NCBI GenBank assembly: GCA_018894105.1
Contig: CM032126.1
Coordinates: forward strand, 30,726,391-30,790,390
From: Jacaranda mimosifolia
Taxonomy: Eukaryota > Streptophyta > Magnoliopsida > Lamiales > Bignoniaceae
Length of the DNA stretch: 64,000 bases
Direction: 5' to 3'
The notes beneath the pieces were generated by a model. That model had not been told where the DNA came from, ran no database searches, and worked only from the letters and a program-made list of their open reading frames with translations. The position numbers were made by a program, and so were the translations under genes. Of this stretch, positions 49,456 to 60,539 are shown one piece after another; the stretch's first letter is position 1, and each line of letters opens with the position of its first letter.

Positions 49456-49554
49456 TAATAGAAGGAACTATATAACTTAATTAAAACAAGAGCAATCAAA
49501 CAAATAGCATAATTTTTAATTAATAATTGACTTTATAAATAATAATAATAATAA

Positions 49555-49585
<31 letters not shown>

Positions 49586-49686
49586 AAGAACAACAACAAC
49601 AACAACAAGAACAACAACAACAACAACAACAAGAACAAGAACAACAACATTTAAGTATATTAATTATAAAATTAACCAACAATAAT

Positions 49687-49717
<31 letters not shown>

Positions 49718-50139
49718 AAGAAGAAGAAGAACAAGAACAACAACAACAACAACAACATTTAAGTATATTAATTATAAAATTAACCAACAATAATTATGTT
49801 GATTAACTTTATTCTTCAAGTTTTTCTCTATATTACAATAATTTTTTAAATCTATTCTTTTTTCTTCCCAATTCTTCAATTATAATATATATATATACAT
49901 ATATGGATTATGAGATTTTTATTGAAAAATATACATAATATATTATTTAATAAATATATATTCAGATTCGATATTAAACGGATCGGATATGCATTTACCA
50001 CATCCGTATCCATTTATAATTGGATATCTATTAATCGAATATGGATAATATCCGCTTTAAATGGATGTGGATAAATTTTGTATAAACGGATACGAATGCG
50101 AACGGTAAACGAATTTTCAAATATCCATTTACAACCTTA
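48986..50139. mobile_element. hAT non-autonomous element with microsatellite core
   Basis: The 1,154-bp element is flanked by a perfect 8-bp duplication, ATACTAGT (48978-48985 and 50140-50147). The left terminus TAGGGGTGTAAACGGATAT matches the reverse-complemented right terminus TAAGGTTGTAAATGGATAT. Subterminal GGATATC, ATCCGTTTA and related motifs fill both arms. The centre (49301-49797) is a compound microsatellite with duplicated segments. No transposase is encoded. Confidence 0.9.
49301..49797. repeat. Compound AAT/AAG/AAC microsatellite with segment duplications
   Basis: A block beginning AATTAATAGAAGGAACTATA occurs twice (about 49302-49386 and 49454-49540), each followed by (AAT)n. Then come (GAA)n and (CAA)n runs. 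A second block, CATTTAAGTATATTAATTAT, also occurs twice (about 49648-49688 and 49757-49797). Units change stepwise from AAT to AAG to AAC. Confidence 0.9.
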
Positions 50140-50904
50140 ATACTAGTAAAGTTGTAGGTGTTGTTTAATGCTTTGGGAATGTAAGCTTGAAGGTGATACG
50201 ACATTGTGAATGTTTTGTGTACATATGGCTTTTGAAGCTTGTGTTATAGTGGAATCTTATATGGCAGGATGTAATAGTGAATTGGAATGAATTATTTTGA
50301 ATCGTTATGGGCTACTTAAATTGAATATCTTGTAGGTGTGTATTTTGTTTGCAGTAATGTGAATAAAATTGAAATAACACTCCAACCAGAAATTGGCACC
50401 TCCTGGGTGGCACTACATTATTATTGTTTGATCATTTCTTTGTTCAGATACAATGATTATTTTTGGACATTCTACATTGACCTTCAACCCATTTGTTGCT
50501 CTTGACGGCCTATTTGAGCTCTTATTTTTTGCTTGAAATACCTGAGCTAGTATTATTTGAATTCCTAACTTATTTTGATTTGTTGGATTCCTGAACCAAA
50601 TGATTGATTCAATCTATATTCAAATGTGTTTTAGGAAAAGTAAATTGTTTGAGAAATTTGTCACACACTACCCCTTTTACACTAATTGTGGTTCCTGGTT
50701 GATCCTGATTGATGTGATTTACCAAAAAATGGTGATTGTGAGACAGAATCTGATAAATATTCTGTAAATTACTATTTTCCCTAAGTTAGGCTCGCCTTCT
50801 TAAACGAAAGATTATAATCCTATGCTAATTTCTATACTCGCTAGTTTTGTGCGAGTTGAGTCATTGTTTGAGAATGCTATTAGATGTTTTATATTGTAAT
50901 AATT

Positions 50905-51095
50905 ACTGAATACCCGTGGGGGTAGGTCCTGGGATCAGCTTCGGGAGACGATTAGGTAGAATGGACCGATGGTGACTGATCTTTCGGCTGATGCCCTACC
51001 AATTACAATTTTGTCTCATAGCCGGTTAGAGGTAATTGTCTATGCGCAAGATAAGGCATGCGGCTAGCTATGCCTACTGACTGATGAACTATTCG
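50905..51095. repeat. GC-rich cassette, copy 2, in the large LTR
   Basis: It contains TACCCGTGGGGGTAGG, GTGACTGATCTTTCGGCTGA and ATGCGGCTAGCTATGCC in the same order and orientation as copy 1. The two are about 2.9 kb apart, or 1.75 kb without the hAT insertion. Confidence 0.55.
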
Positions 51096-51696
51096 ATCTT
51101 GGAAGGATAAGGATTTTTTTGTTTTTTGAAAGTGGAGGGACAAGGTAGAAGAACCACCAATAGCAGGATTGCAAAAATATTACTAATTTGTTGTTGATTA
51201 AATTTTTTTGCTAGTTGCATCTCCTTATAAGTGAAATGCTTTGTATACCTACTGCAGTCGTGATCCCCCTTTGTTAAACTAATGCTTATTGAAAGTCATC
51301 ACTTTGTGTATCTGTGTTACTCATTCGTTAATAACTCACTAAATCATTTGGACTTATAGTTTTGTATTGTCTCTTCCCGTTCTTTGCGCATATAAGGATC
51401 CATGAAAATCGTATGGAAGTAGCTCCCGACAGTACATATTGTATATAATTTTGCCTTGATGTAACTAAGTAGGGTTGGAAACTTTTGAGACTTTCTTGTA
51501 TTATAGATATAAGTGTGTTTTGATAGCGCTGCTTTTTGGTGTAATAATTTAAGCAGGTATGAAACACTAAGAACCAACGCTTATGGTGAACTCTTTACCT
51601 TCAATGTGTTTTGGCTTATCTGAGTGATTTGAAATGCCTAATTGATAGTGGTGGTGCTTCGGTTGGAGGCACACACCTCTGGCTTTGGGGTGCTAC

Positions 51697-52203
51697 ACTT
51701 ATCATACACCCTAGATAAAATATAAGATTATAAACAAGTTTTTAGACGGATAAAATCAATCAAAATGAATATAAGAAAAATGTAGCTTTTATGGGCCCTC
51801 TGAATAATAATTTCATAATAATTATTAAATTGTATAAAAAATTATTTTTCAAATTTCATAATTACTAAATTAATGAAATATTCTTGAAATATCAAACTAA
51901 TAAAATAATAAATAAACCATGGGTTAAAGGAAAACCATAATATGAAATAAGTGAAAAAATCAACCAAAAGCGAAAAATAAATGTAAAATTTTAATTTACC
52001 ACAAAATCGAGACTTCAAGTTTCTTTTGTAAATTAATTTGGCTCATAAACATAAAAAGTTATTAATATTAGCAAAGCATATAAAAATTACATGATACATG
52101 CATAATGAAAAAAAAATGGATTTAACTCACCAACAAATTATTCGATAGACGTGAAGAAAAAAGAAAGAAATGTTTTTGTACCTTTATATATTAATATATT
52201 ATA
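51697..52203. repeat. AT-rich repeat, copy 1 (left part)
   Basis: Sequence at about 51980-52200 (ATTTTAATTTACCACAAAAT, GAGACTTCAAGTTTC, CATAATGAAAA) resembles 53955-54170. The copy continues after the MULE insertion at 53522-53620. No gene is present. Confidence 0.5.
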
Positions 52204-53512
52204 GGGTATTTTTATTTCCACTCCAAAGTTTGTTATTGGCACTCCAATTGATTTTTAGTCTATAGGGATTTACTATTATATTCCTTTATTTTTAAGACAT
52301 CATTTAATTTAAATTGTTGGACAATTATGCACTTAGTGTACTATTATTTATCCTATTAAATATAATCTTGATTCATTTCTAATCTTGATTCATTCCATCT
52401 CAACTTGATAGAGCACATAAAAATGAATAGATTATCCGATCTTTAGATTCAATCATCTCACTAAAGACATGGTTTTGTAGTTCAATAGAAAAATGATAGC
52501 ATTACTACAAAATAGTATATTTTCACACCCCAAATGTAGGTCTTATTCTACTTCACAAAGACTACTGTGTAGAGTTATTTCAATCGAAAAAGTGAAATAA
52601 TGAAATAAAAGAGCACTGCACCTTATTATTTTGACTTGGCAAAAAAAAAAACCCATATCACAAGTACCAAAAAAATGCAAATAATATGCCTCATTTTTTT
52701 CACCCAATAAAATACAGATAATTTTACCCACCGCCTATTTACTTGCCACTTTTTGACCCAATCCTCGGATAACCTGTGAACAACAATATATATACTAAAT
52801 TTTTCTCTAATTCTCACAAATAATTTGGAGGATATAACACATTTTTAACATATAATAGGATTTAAATTTAAGTAGTATAAATTTTTAATTCAAATTTTTT
52901 TAACATATAATGGGATTTAAATTTGAACTTTGAAATGTAATATAACTTAAAATCTATAGATGTCTAAATATTTAAGTTGTACTTTTCATACTAAAATACT
53001 TGGCGTACTTTAAGTACTTGTTCAACGTAATATTTAAAAGATGTAGCCACTTTTATTAATTGTATTTAAGTAATATTTGAATAATATTATGTAAATTGAA
53101 AAACACATATTAATTTACCTTCAAGTGTAAAAAAATAAAAATATCAGTACATGTGTATTACCCATCACTCATAGTCATAGATAACGGGTCCACTATCTCG
53201 TATCTAATAGAAAACAAATAATTTTACCTATGGGTAAATTCACCCAACTCGTCATTACCCATTCTTGGGTTACCCATAGGTACCTATTTGCCAAGTCTAT
53301 TATTATTTCTTATTATGTTGGAGAAGTTGAGGTAAAATATTTTCATGAGTAACAAAGTTGAAAATGATAATTATTATATTGAAGGGTATATTTGTCTTGC
53401 AAATTTCTATAAATTGATTTAAAAAGTAAGTGGATATTTTGGTTAATAATCTAACACAAAAATTTAAAATAGAGTGCGAATAACAAATTCTGGAGTGCAA
53501 ATAATAATACTC
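52204..53512. mobile_element. Non-autonomous Mutator-like element
   Basis: The left terminus GGGTATTTTTATTTCCACTC, then CAAAGTTTGTTATTGGCACT, matches the reverse-complemented right terminus GAGTATTATTATTTGCACTC, then CAGAATTTGTTATTCGCACT: about 45 bp of inverted repeat with few mismatches. Flanks are TATATTATA (52195-52203) and TATATCATA (53513-53521), 8 of 9 matching. A 9-bp duplication with long inverted repeats is the Mutator pattern. The 1,309-bp interior has no transposase. Confidence 0.82.
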
Positions 53513-53619
53513 TATATCATACGTTCAGTTATTTTTAGTATATCTTGCTTGTAGGAATTTTGAGCTTTGATTAAGGAACTTGACTTAATTAAAATATTGA
53601 ATTATGGAATAAAATATAA

Positions 53620-54300
53620 CTAGTTATTAGCCCATGTGTTGCACCGGGCAATAAATTTACAATTTTATTTTCTTTAAATTTAAAATTAATAATTTTATTG
53701 ATATATACTTGATGATGTAAATTTAGACATAATAATATTTTATATGAATATAGTTTATGCATCATTAGATCAAATTACAATCATTAATCTATTTTTAGAT
53801 AGAAATTAATGCGTAAATGTTAAATCACTTTATAAATTCAATAAATTATTCATAAATATAGTAGAATATAAGATAAAGAAAATTGCTTTCACATTGACTC
53901 AGTTTGAAGAAATTAAAGAATTTAAAATTGCAAAATGAACTTAAGAGATAGAAGATAAAATATTTTAATTTGCCATAAATTTGAGATTTCAAATTTTTTT
54001 ATAAATTATCTTAATCATTACCATAAAAATTAAAACATTAGAAAAATATATGAGCATTACACATACATATATCTTCAAGAAAAGAAAATAAATTTTGATG
54101 TACCAAGAAAATGATCGTATAGAGTGGGAGAAAAAAAAAAGGACAAATATTTTTATATTTCTTAATTGGTAAATCATATGTTTAGAATATTCTAGTATAT
54201 ATATTTTAAAAGATTTTTAGGTTAGATTTAGGAATTTTTTTCAGCTATGATTTAATTTAATTAATATATTAAATTATGGAATAAAAGATAACTCACTGAA
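53620..54300 (-). mobile_element. AT-rich repeat, copy 2, with possible Helitron 3' end
   Basis: On the minus strand the segment ends in an imperfect hairpin, GCCCGGTGCAACACATGGGC (53630-53649), then TAATAA and CTAG before T (53620-53623). A hairpin followed about 10 bases later by CTRR is the Helitron 3' pattern. The rest matches copy 1 (51980-52203 plus 53522-53620), including the shared AAATTATGGAATAAAA near 54274. No Helitron 5' end was found. Confidence 0.35.
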
Positions 54301-54698
54301 TAACATAGTATAATGTACTTAAAATTAAATTATAATAAATTCTATATTATTATAATACTCATATATATATAACGTTTATATATGCAGAACACGTATGAAG
54401 TAAGATATATTAATTAAATTGTAATATTGATAAACACACCTGATGAGAGTATAGATTGTTTTGGGTAAGTTGGCTTGATATCCAATTTAGTCGACTAGGT
54501 AGGGGGAGTCGATCTGGGTGTTCAACAATTCAATCGAGTCGAGCCCTGTAATCAATAGTACATGTCAAGCTAGCTAAGGTGCCATCGGCTAAGGCACTCC
54601 GACGCTCAAGTCAGTATATCTTCGACTAAAATATAGAGCAGCAGAGTAAGGGCGTTTGAATAAAAAATAGCATACCTTGCTGAAGGCTGACAGTGGAA

Positions 54699-54706
54699 TA
54701 TTTATA
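54699..54706 (-). promoter_or_regulatory. Sense TATA box in the LTR
   Basis: TATAAATA on the minus strand, inside the context CTATAAATATTCC. Transcription would start near 54670, leaving about 240 bp of R-U5 before the LTR end. Confidence 0.5.
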
Positions 54707-55472
54707 GTTTTCACAATGTGGTTGATATGTCTATGGTGCCCTTGTTGCACAAGAAGTGCTTTGTTTCTTGCTTGAGGATCTTTAAATCTTCTCCAGCTTA
54801 TGTACTATTTCAAGTGGCGCTGCCTTCAGCTACTTAGGATAAGGTGGTACACTGGAGGTACGCACTACCTTGGCGCGGCTGAAAAGGTAGTACTGGTAGT
54901 TACATGTGCCATTATTGTGGAGGCACGCCGCCTTACAGAGCATTCAATGTGGCTAAGAGGCTGTCGCCTCGATTCGACCTCCCCGATTAAGATAAATACT
55001 TCTGCCAGATATCTCTACAAGGTGTAACTCTGTTGTACTCAAATCTCCTTGGTTGAATGCTGAACGACACATTCTTGATGGTGGTCTACCATAACCTGGT
55101 CGACAGGGCAAATGCGACTGAAGAGGTCGAAGCTCGATCGAGAATATGGCTGGCTGGCCCACAATAATTTGGGCCTAATAGGTGATTAGGTCATCCCACA
55201 GCATTTCTATAACCTGGTCAATTGTTATTAGGTTGGCTTGCTAGGCTATCCCCTATCATGAGTCGTCCCCACTTTCGAGTCCTAATCGAGATTATTGATG
55301 AGAAAGAATGAGAGGTAGTTGATCCATGGAAACTGAATATGCTCAATGCGAGTTTCAAAGTGTCGACAAGGGTTTTAGTGCATTTAATGTATCTGTCACA
55401 TTGGGTCATGTGAAGCATCAAGCGACGGCTGTGTAATTATTATGGTTGTTTATGTTACCGCGTGAGGGTGCC

Positions 55473-55480
55473 TATAAATA
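55473..55480 (+). promoter_or_regulatory. Antisense TATA box facing the extra ORF
   Basis: CTATAAATAGG on the plus strand, about 155 bp before the first plausible ATG (55635) of the antisense ORF. Transcription would start near 55508 and run into the element, opposite to gag-pol. Confidence 0.5.
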
Positions 55481-55634
55481 GGCGCAATGAAAACATTCAT
55501 TTTTACTTTTACAGCATTTTGTGAGATTGAATCGATCATTTTACTGCACTCCCTATCAGTTGCATCCTACTTTAGACTTCCAAACTATGTAAGTCTTTCG
55601 AAACCTTTATCTCGATCATACCATTTTAATAATC

Positions 55635-58135
55635 ATGTTGAGTATATTCAATGATATTGTTAGTCAATGGAGTGATAGTAAGGCAACTAGGTTGGATAGG
55701 ATTCCAACCGGGGGGAGGGCGACTCGACTAGTGAATCTAGTAGTTCTTCTATGTATAGCTTGACCTCCAACACTTCGAGTGGTGATCGCGCTGTTGCTGG
55801 GGGTGAGACTGGGCTGAGTTAACCGCCAGTATCTCGTGGTCGATTGCTCATTCCCGACCATTACAGCGAGATTATTTCAAAAATTACTCCTGGTGACCTC
55901 ACGTTGCTTAGGCAATCATATCATATTCCTTCGGAGTATGAATTAATCATCCCCGGTTTTGCTGATAGGATGCATCAATCGCCTGCTGGATGCATTACTG
56001 TATTCGAGGAGGCTTTTAGGTATGGGCTTAGGCTTTCCCTTGATGGACCAATAGTCGACCTGCTGACAGGTCTACAAGTCTTCATAACTCAACTCCGGCC
56101 TGACTGTTTTTCAACTTTATATAGTTTTGTTGTCCTGATGGATATACACGAACATCTTGTTACATTCACCAATTTTTCCAATCTCTTCCACCTTCCCATG
56201 TCCTAGAAGCCGGGCAGCACCGACGAGTTAGGCTTCTATTACCTTACTACTCGTCCTCGTCAAAAATTCTTAGTAACTCCTTCGTCATCCCATGGTCAAA
56301 AGTGGAAAATTGATATTTTTATGTTCGGGTGCCTGGGGGTTTTAACATTCCTAGGGGGTGGTGGAGAAGGCATGTCAAGATGCCAAGCAACGAGACCTGA
56401 CCTAGCCCAATACGTTTATTTGGGATTTAGTTCTGTTCGGGCAGATGGAGGCCTCGGGTATATCAAGGAAAGGAATTTGGTATTGGTGGGCTTATCACCT
56501 GCCAGTTAGATTTACCAATAAACGCTCAACTAGGTAGGCATCTTTACTGGTTTTTGGTAGCTTTTGGTAACTTTATGATTGATGTTAATATATGTCTCTT
56601 GTTTGTTCTTTTTAGACTGAGAAGAAATCATGAATCAAATTGGAGCACAAACGATGGTGCGCGTGCAGAGGAACCAAGAGTACCGCCAGGCTAGGGTTTG
56701 TCCAGAAGTCGCTTCTCATGCTACTCTGCAAGCACCTACAGCATTGCTTGTGCCAGCAGCTCCACCCACTCGACCTATACCTGCAAGAACTAACTCCGCT
56801 CGACAAAAGCAGTCGGCAGTTGAGCAAATAAGGCCTTCACAAAAAAGGATCGCCGTCGATAAGGGAAAGGGTAAAGCTAGAGCGCCCAGCCCCCAATCGA
56901 TTACGATCTATTTGGGCATCGTGAGGGCAAAGATGTTCTAGCTGGCCGACCTGCCATCTCCTCGGTTTAGGACTGACATGGTGGTCCACAACTCGATGTC
57001 CATGATAACTGCAGGGTCGACTAGTTTTGCGCCCTAAAGGTGATGATGGCTGGGTTGTTCACGTCCGACCAGTGAAAAATAATGGAACTAAGTCAAGAAG
57101 GAATGCTAAAGGCCATAGTATACCACTGCAATATGGTAAGTATTTAGCCGAATGATACGCGTTGATTGAATGTGTATTTTTTGTTGTTCTTTTATTATTT
57201 TTATGATCTCAATCAAAATTGTTTTTGTTACGGGTTAGCCAGCTTGGCTACCATTTGCATAGAAGGTCGGAGCTGGCCCTCAATGATCATAATAGGCTCC
57301 AAGAAGAGCACAGTGAAGTGGATGTGATCAAGGCTAAGCTTGAGTCCTTGCAGTTGATGATCAAGTAGTTAAACAAGGAGCTGCATAAGAGAAATGCGTA
57401 GCTCGAGGTAAAGAATGCGCAGCTGCTAGCTGCCGTGGCCAAGAAGAGCTCGGCAGAAGAATTGTTAAAGAAGGCCCGAGTGGAGGCGCAAACCTACTAT
57501 GATGTTGGTCGAGCGCATGGTTATAATAGTTCTCTGAATTATGCTCAAGGTGAGTTTTCCAAGACGCTGCCTTTCATTCGATGAGAGACAGTGCAACAGT
57601 TTATGCTAACCTCCGTGTTCCAAGAAGCCAACATCGTCTTCTCTATCAATGATGCAAATAACGCTTTCGATAATGCCCTTAAGCAATTAGAATACCTAGG
57701 CTATCAGATTCATCCAGAGGACAGGGGGCATCTGAATCCGATACTCACTGAACAACTCAAGATGTATCCTGACCTCAATGAGAATGCTCATGTGGACGAG
57801 CCTGCTGTCACCCCTGCGGTAGAGGCTACTGCTAATCATGAGATGAGGCGCGCCTTGGTGCTAGTGAGTTTTCCTCTACAAATAACTTTACGTTCAACAT
57901 CGGGGATGACAAGGTCAAAGTAGTTGATTTCTTTACACCCGCTGGGCACACTTTGCTTATCAATGAGGCGGGGCATTCTCAACCAACCCCTACAAACCAG
58001 ATAATACCTGTCACGATGCTCAAGCATAAAGTTGAGGGTCTTGTTGTGATTGTTGTTGTGCCCTCAAATGATGAGCTCGATTAGACGATCGATGAAGGCA
58101 CGCGAACCACATGAGCCGAAGTGGCTGGATCGAGC
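55635..58135 (+). pseudogene. Antisense extra ORF of the Tat-like element, Transposase_28-related, broken
   Basis: It is encoded opposite to gag-pol. A Ser-rich start (SSSSMYSLTSNTSSGDR, about 55738-55790) leads into the conserved block 55835-56203: HIPSEYELIIPGFADRMHQS, VFEEAFRYGLRLSLDGPIVD, LLTGLQVFITQLRPD. It continues after a TAG with GFYYLTTRPRQKF and KWKIDIFMFG to about 56509. These match the 'putative gypsy type transposon' family (PF04195). A Pro/Ala-rich stretch (56630-56940) and a coiled-coil-like stretch with KNAQLLAAVAKKSSAEELLK (about 57240-57540) follow, then DANNAFDNALKQLEYLG (about 57650-57710). Possible introns: 56536-56615 and 57136-57239. In-frame stops (about 55820, 56204, 57367) show it is decayed. 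The function in the family is unknown to me. Confidence 0.75.
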
Positions 58136-58139
58136 TGAG

Positions 58140-59060
58140 TACTTAAGCTGTTTCTTTTTGGTTGCCCTGCAAGGCACTCATTGTTGATATTTCTTTTGAA
58201 GTTTGTAATCAAATTTGTATGAATTTTAATGAATGGTATTTTCTGCTTGTTGATGTGTATTGGGTTCTACTTTCCTTTTAACGCTTTCATTTTTGTCGAA
58301 TGTCAATTGTTAATAACCAACAACATAAGCAATTCGATCTCAAATAACAAATCATATAACGTGATGCCTTAATGAACGATTTAAGCCTTAATGAAGGAAT
58401 TTAAGCAAGTCCGTGGTTGATTTGGAAATCAATTTGGAAAAACAACGGGACTTATCTAAGACATTCATGTTGAGTTAACCCATTTTAAAATAGGTGTTGC
58501 GATATTGCCCATCCTCAACTGGTGGGTCGTATTAAATTGTATTCTTCATGATCAATGAACAAATCTAATGGCTAGTTTGGTTAAATTAAGTTCAACTTTA
58601 CGTTCAATGTTCCAATCAGAATCTTAGTGTCATTTGCGTGACTTTATCTTCGACTATGCGGTCGAGTTCTAGTTGAGTTTGTTCATTAGTTTGGACTTAA
58701 AGCCATAATTGACTGCGGGGTCAACTTATTTGTTAATGTGGGCTAAGAGGCCTTGGCTTTACGGTTTGAAACTGACGTAGGGTCGACTTTTACAATTAAT
58801 TCATTTATTGACTAAGAAGCCTTGATGTCGCAGTTTGAAACCGTTATTAGGTTGACTTCGTGGTCGACTACAAATGATTAATTCATTTGTTGACTTGGGT
58901 TGAAAGTCTTTGATTTTGGCCGATTGCAAGGTCAACTTTAAACAATCGATTCGTTTATTAATTTGGGCTCAGAAGCCTTAACTTAATAGTGTGAACGGGT
59001 AGCTGTCGAAATAGTAGCAGTTTTTATTAATTTGCAATGATACTTTAGTACAATCGAGGG
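58140..59060. other. Non-coding spacer between antisense ORF and integrase
   Basis: It holds the tandem-repeat block at 58660-58985 and no coding family. On the sense strand this is the start of the element's 3' untranslated region. Confidence 0.6.
58660..58985. repeat. Degenerate tandem repeat of about 65-80 bp in the Tat 3' UTR
   Basis: About four to five copies of a unit with ATTCATTTATTGACTTGGGC, TAAGAAGCCTTG, TTTGAAACTG and GGTCGACTTT. AAGCC/AGGCC blocks recur near 58700, 58748, 58817 and 58972, and GTCAACTT/GTCGACTT near 58720, 58782 and 58931. Unit lengths vary. Confidence 0.75.
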
Positions 59061-59099
59061 GAGACTTCAAGTCTCTTTACACATAAAACTTTTTCAAAT

Positions 59100-60160
59100 T
59101 CACCACATTCCATGGTCAAGGGAGCTCATTTCCAATCATGTCTGCAAGTCGGTATGCGTTGTGCTTTACTACTTTGACCGCCGAGTAAGGGCCTTACCAT
59201 TTTGGATATAGTTTCCTCACATTCTTCTACACTTCGACTTTCTTGAGGACGAGGTCCCCTACCTTGAAGTTTCGCGGTCGGACTCCCTTGTTGTAATGTT
59301 ATGCCATCTTTGACCTGTATCATTGCATTTTGTGTATGCTTGCTGGCTCAACTCGTCAATTATCTCGAGGTCGAATTCTCTTTCAGAGTCATTTCTGATC
59401 GAGTTACAGTGGATTACTCAAGCAGTATGTTGTATCAGTTTTGTTGGGACAACTGCTTCTAACCCATAAACCAAATTGTAAGGACCGTGACCTGTTGTTG
59501 TTCGAGGAGTGGTTTTGTATGCCCAAAGCACCTCGGGGAGGTCATCTGCCTAACTCACTCCAGTTCCTTCTAGTCGAGCCTTGAGGTGGTCTAGGACAGT
59601 TCTATTCGTGACTTCCATTTGACCATTGGCTTGTAGGTTCTCGACTGAGGTGAAGTGTTGCCGAATCCTTAGGCTTTCACACCAGCTCCTTATGCTCCTA
59701 CTCTGGAATTGGGTTCTAGTATCATATGTCAATACTTTGGGCAAACCGAAATGGTAGATAATATTTTTTCACATGAAACTCTTGATGGCCGTGTCGGTTA
59801 TCTTGGGTACTGCTTCTACTTCTGCTTCGACCTACTTCGTAAAGTACTCGACCGCTACGATTATGAATTTTCATTGACCTGTGCTTTTTGGGAAAGAACC
59901 AACTATGTCAATCCCCCACTGGTCGAATGGCTATATGATTTGAACGGGCACCAGCGTGGCCGCCGATTGGTGAGGTATGTCTGAGTGGACCTAGCAAAAT
60001 GGGCATTTTCTGGTGAAGTCGATGGCATCCTTCAGTAAAGTTGGCCAAAAATACCCATATCTGATAACTTTGTGGGCTAGAGATCGTCCTCTAGAGTGAT
60101 TGCCACAAATACCTGAGTGGACCTCATGTAAGACCTCGTGAGCCTATTCCAGTGTCAAAC
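59100..60160 (-). pseudogene. Tat integrase, broken
   Basis: On the minus strand the zinc-finger region at about 60000-60147 reads HEVLHEVHSGICGNHSRGRS, then a GYFWPTLLKDAIDF block and CPFC. The core follows with QWGIDIVGSFPKSTGQ, VEAEAVPKITDTAIKS, then FGLPKVLTYDTRTQF and QHFTSVENLQANGQMEVTNR (about 59560-59960). The first Asp (GID), second Asp (YDT) and Glu (MEVTNR) of the catalytic triad are still visible. The C-terminal part (59126-59323) is weakly conserved. Stops interrupt the zinc finger and the core. Confidence 0.86.
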
Positions 60161-60539
60161 ATGTCAACGGTAGTTCAAAAATTGATCTCCTGTAAAGTTG
60201 ACCATGTTCGTCAAGGGCAAACTTAGCTATTTGACCTCTAAGCCTTCACACTTGGCCTTATCCTAGGGAACTTTTCCTTCCTTCAAATAAGCTTTATTTT
60301 GTCCTGCTATGAGGGGGCTGTTTCTTCGATCTGCCCTACCAAGTTTTGGTCGGAAACGCCTATGGTGGGTTTGTTGGCGACCAAAAAAGTGATTGTTCTG
60401 TCTCTAGTTTCCTTTGTCGAGCTCTCGAATTTTGACAGTGCGTCAGCTCACTTGTTCTATGATCGAGGGACTTAGATGAGGGTGAATTTCTTGAACTATT
60501 GCTATATTCTATTCACCTCGGCTAAATACCTTCTCATTG

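Larger units (their letters stand above)
46456..51696 (+). mobile_element. Large gypsy (Tekay/Del-like) LTR, probably solo, interrupted by a hAT element
   Basis: The left end CACCCGCAAAAATTGTAGG (from about 46461) and the right end TTTGGGGTGCTACA (to 51696) look like the ACACCCG... start and ...GGGTGTTACA end of plant Tekay/Del LTRs. Inside is CCCCCCTCACTAAGTCC followed by TTAGGACTTACC (48578-48605), a landmark of those LTRs. Without the hAT insertion at 48986-50139 the LTR would be about 4.1 kb. No primer-binding site follows and no coding domain is near. The left terminus is degraded, so the boundary is approximate. Confidence 0.5.
54428..55560 (-). repeat. Probable 3' LTR of the Tat-like element
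   Basis: The segment may begin TGATA (54428) and end TATCA (about 55560), a short terminal inverted repeat. It carries a minus-strand TATAAATA (54699-54706), correctly placed for the sense transcript, and a plus-strand TATAAATA (55473-55480). It is GC-richer than the flank to its left, with many TCGAC/GTCGA motifs shared with the rest of the element. The exact ends need the 5' LTR for comparison. Confidence 0.55.

Noticed and set aside
55844..56206. The antisense ORF as a plant host gene
   Set aside because: It lies within the retroelement, has in-frame stops, and its family is known from gypsy elements.
54428..58135. A separate plus-strand LTR element whose gag is the 55.8-kb ORF
   Set aside because: No primer-binding site follows the LTR on the plus strand, the ORF matches the extra-ORF family rather than gag, and the neighbouring pol on the minus strand fits one Tat-like element.
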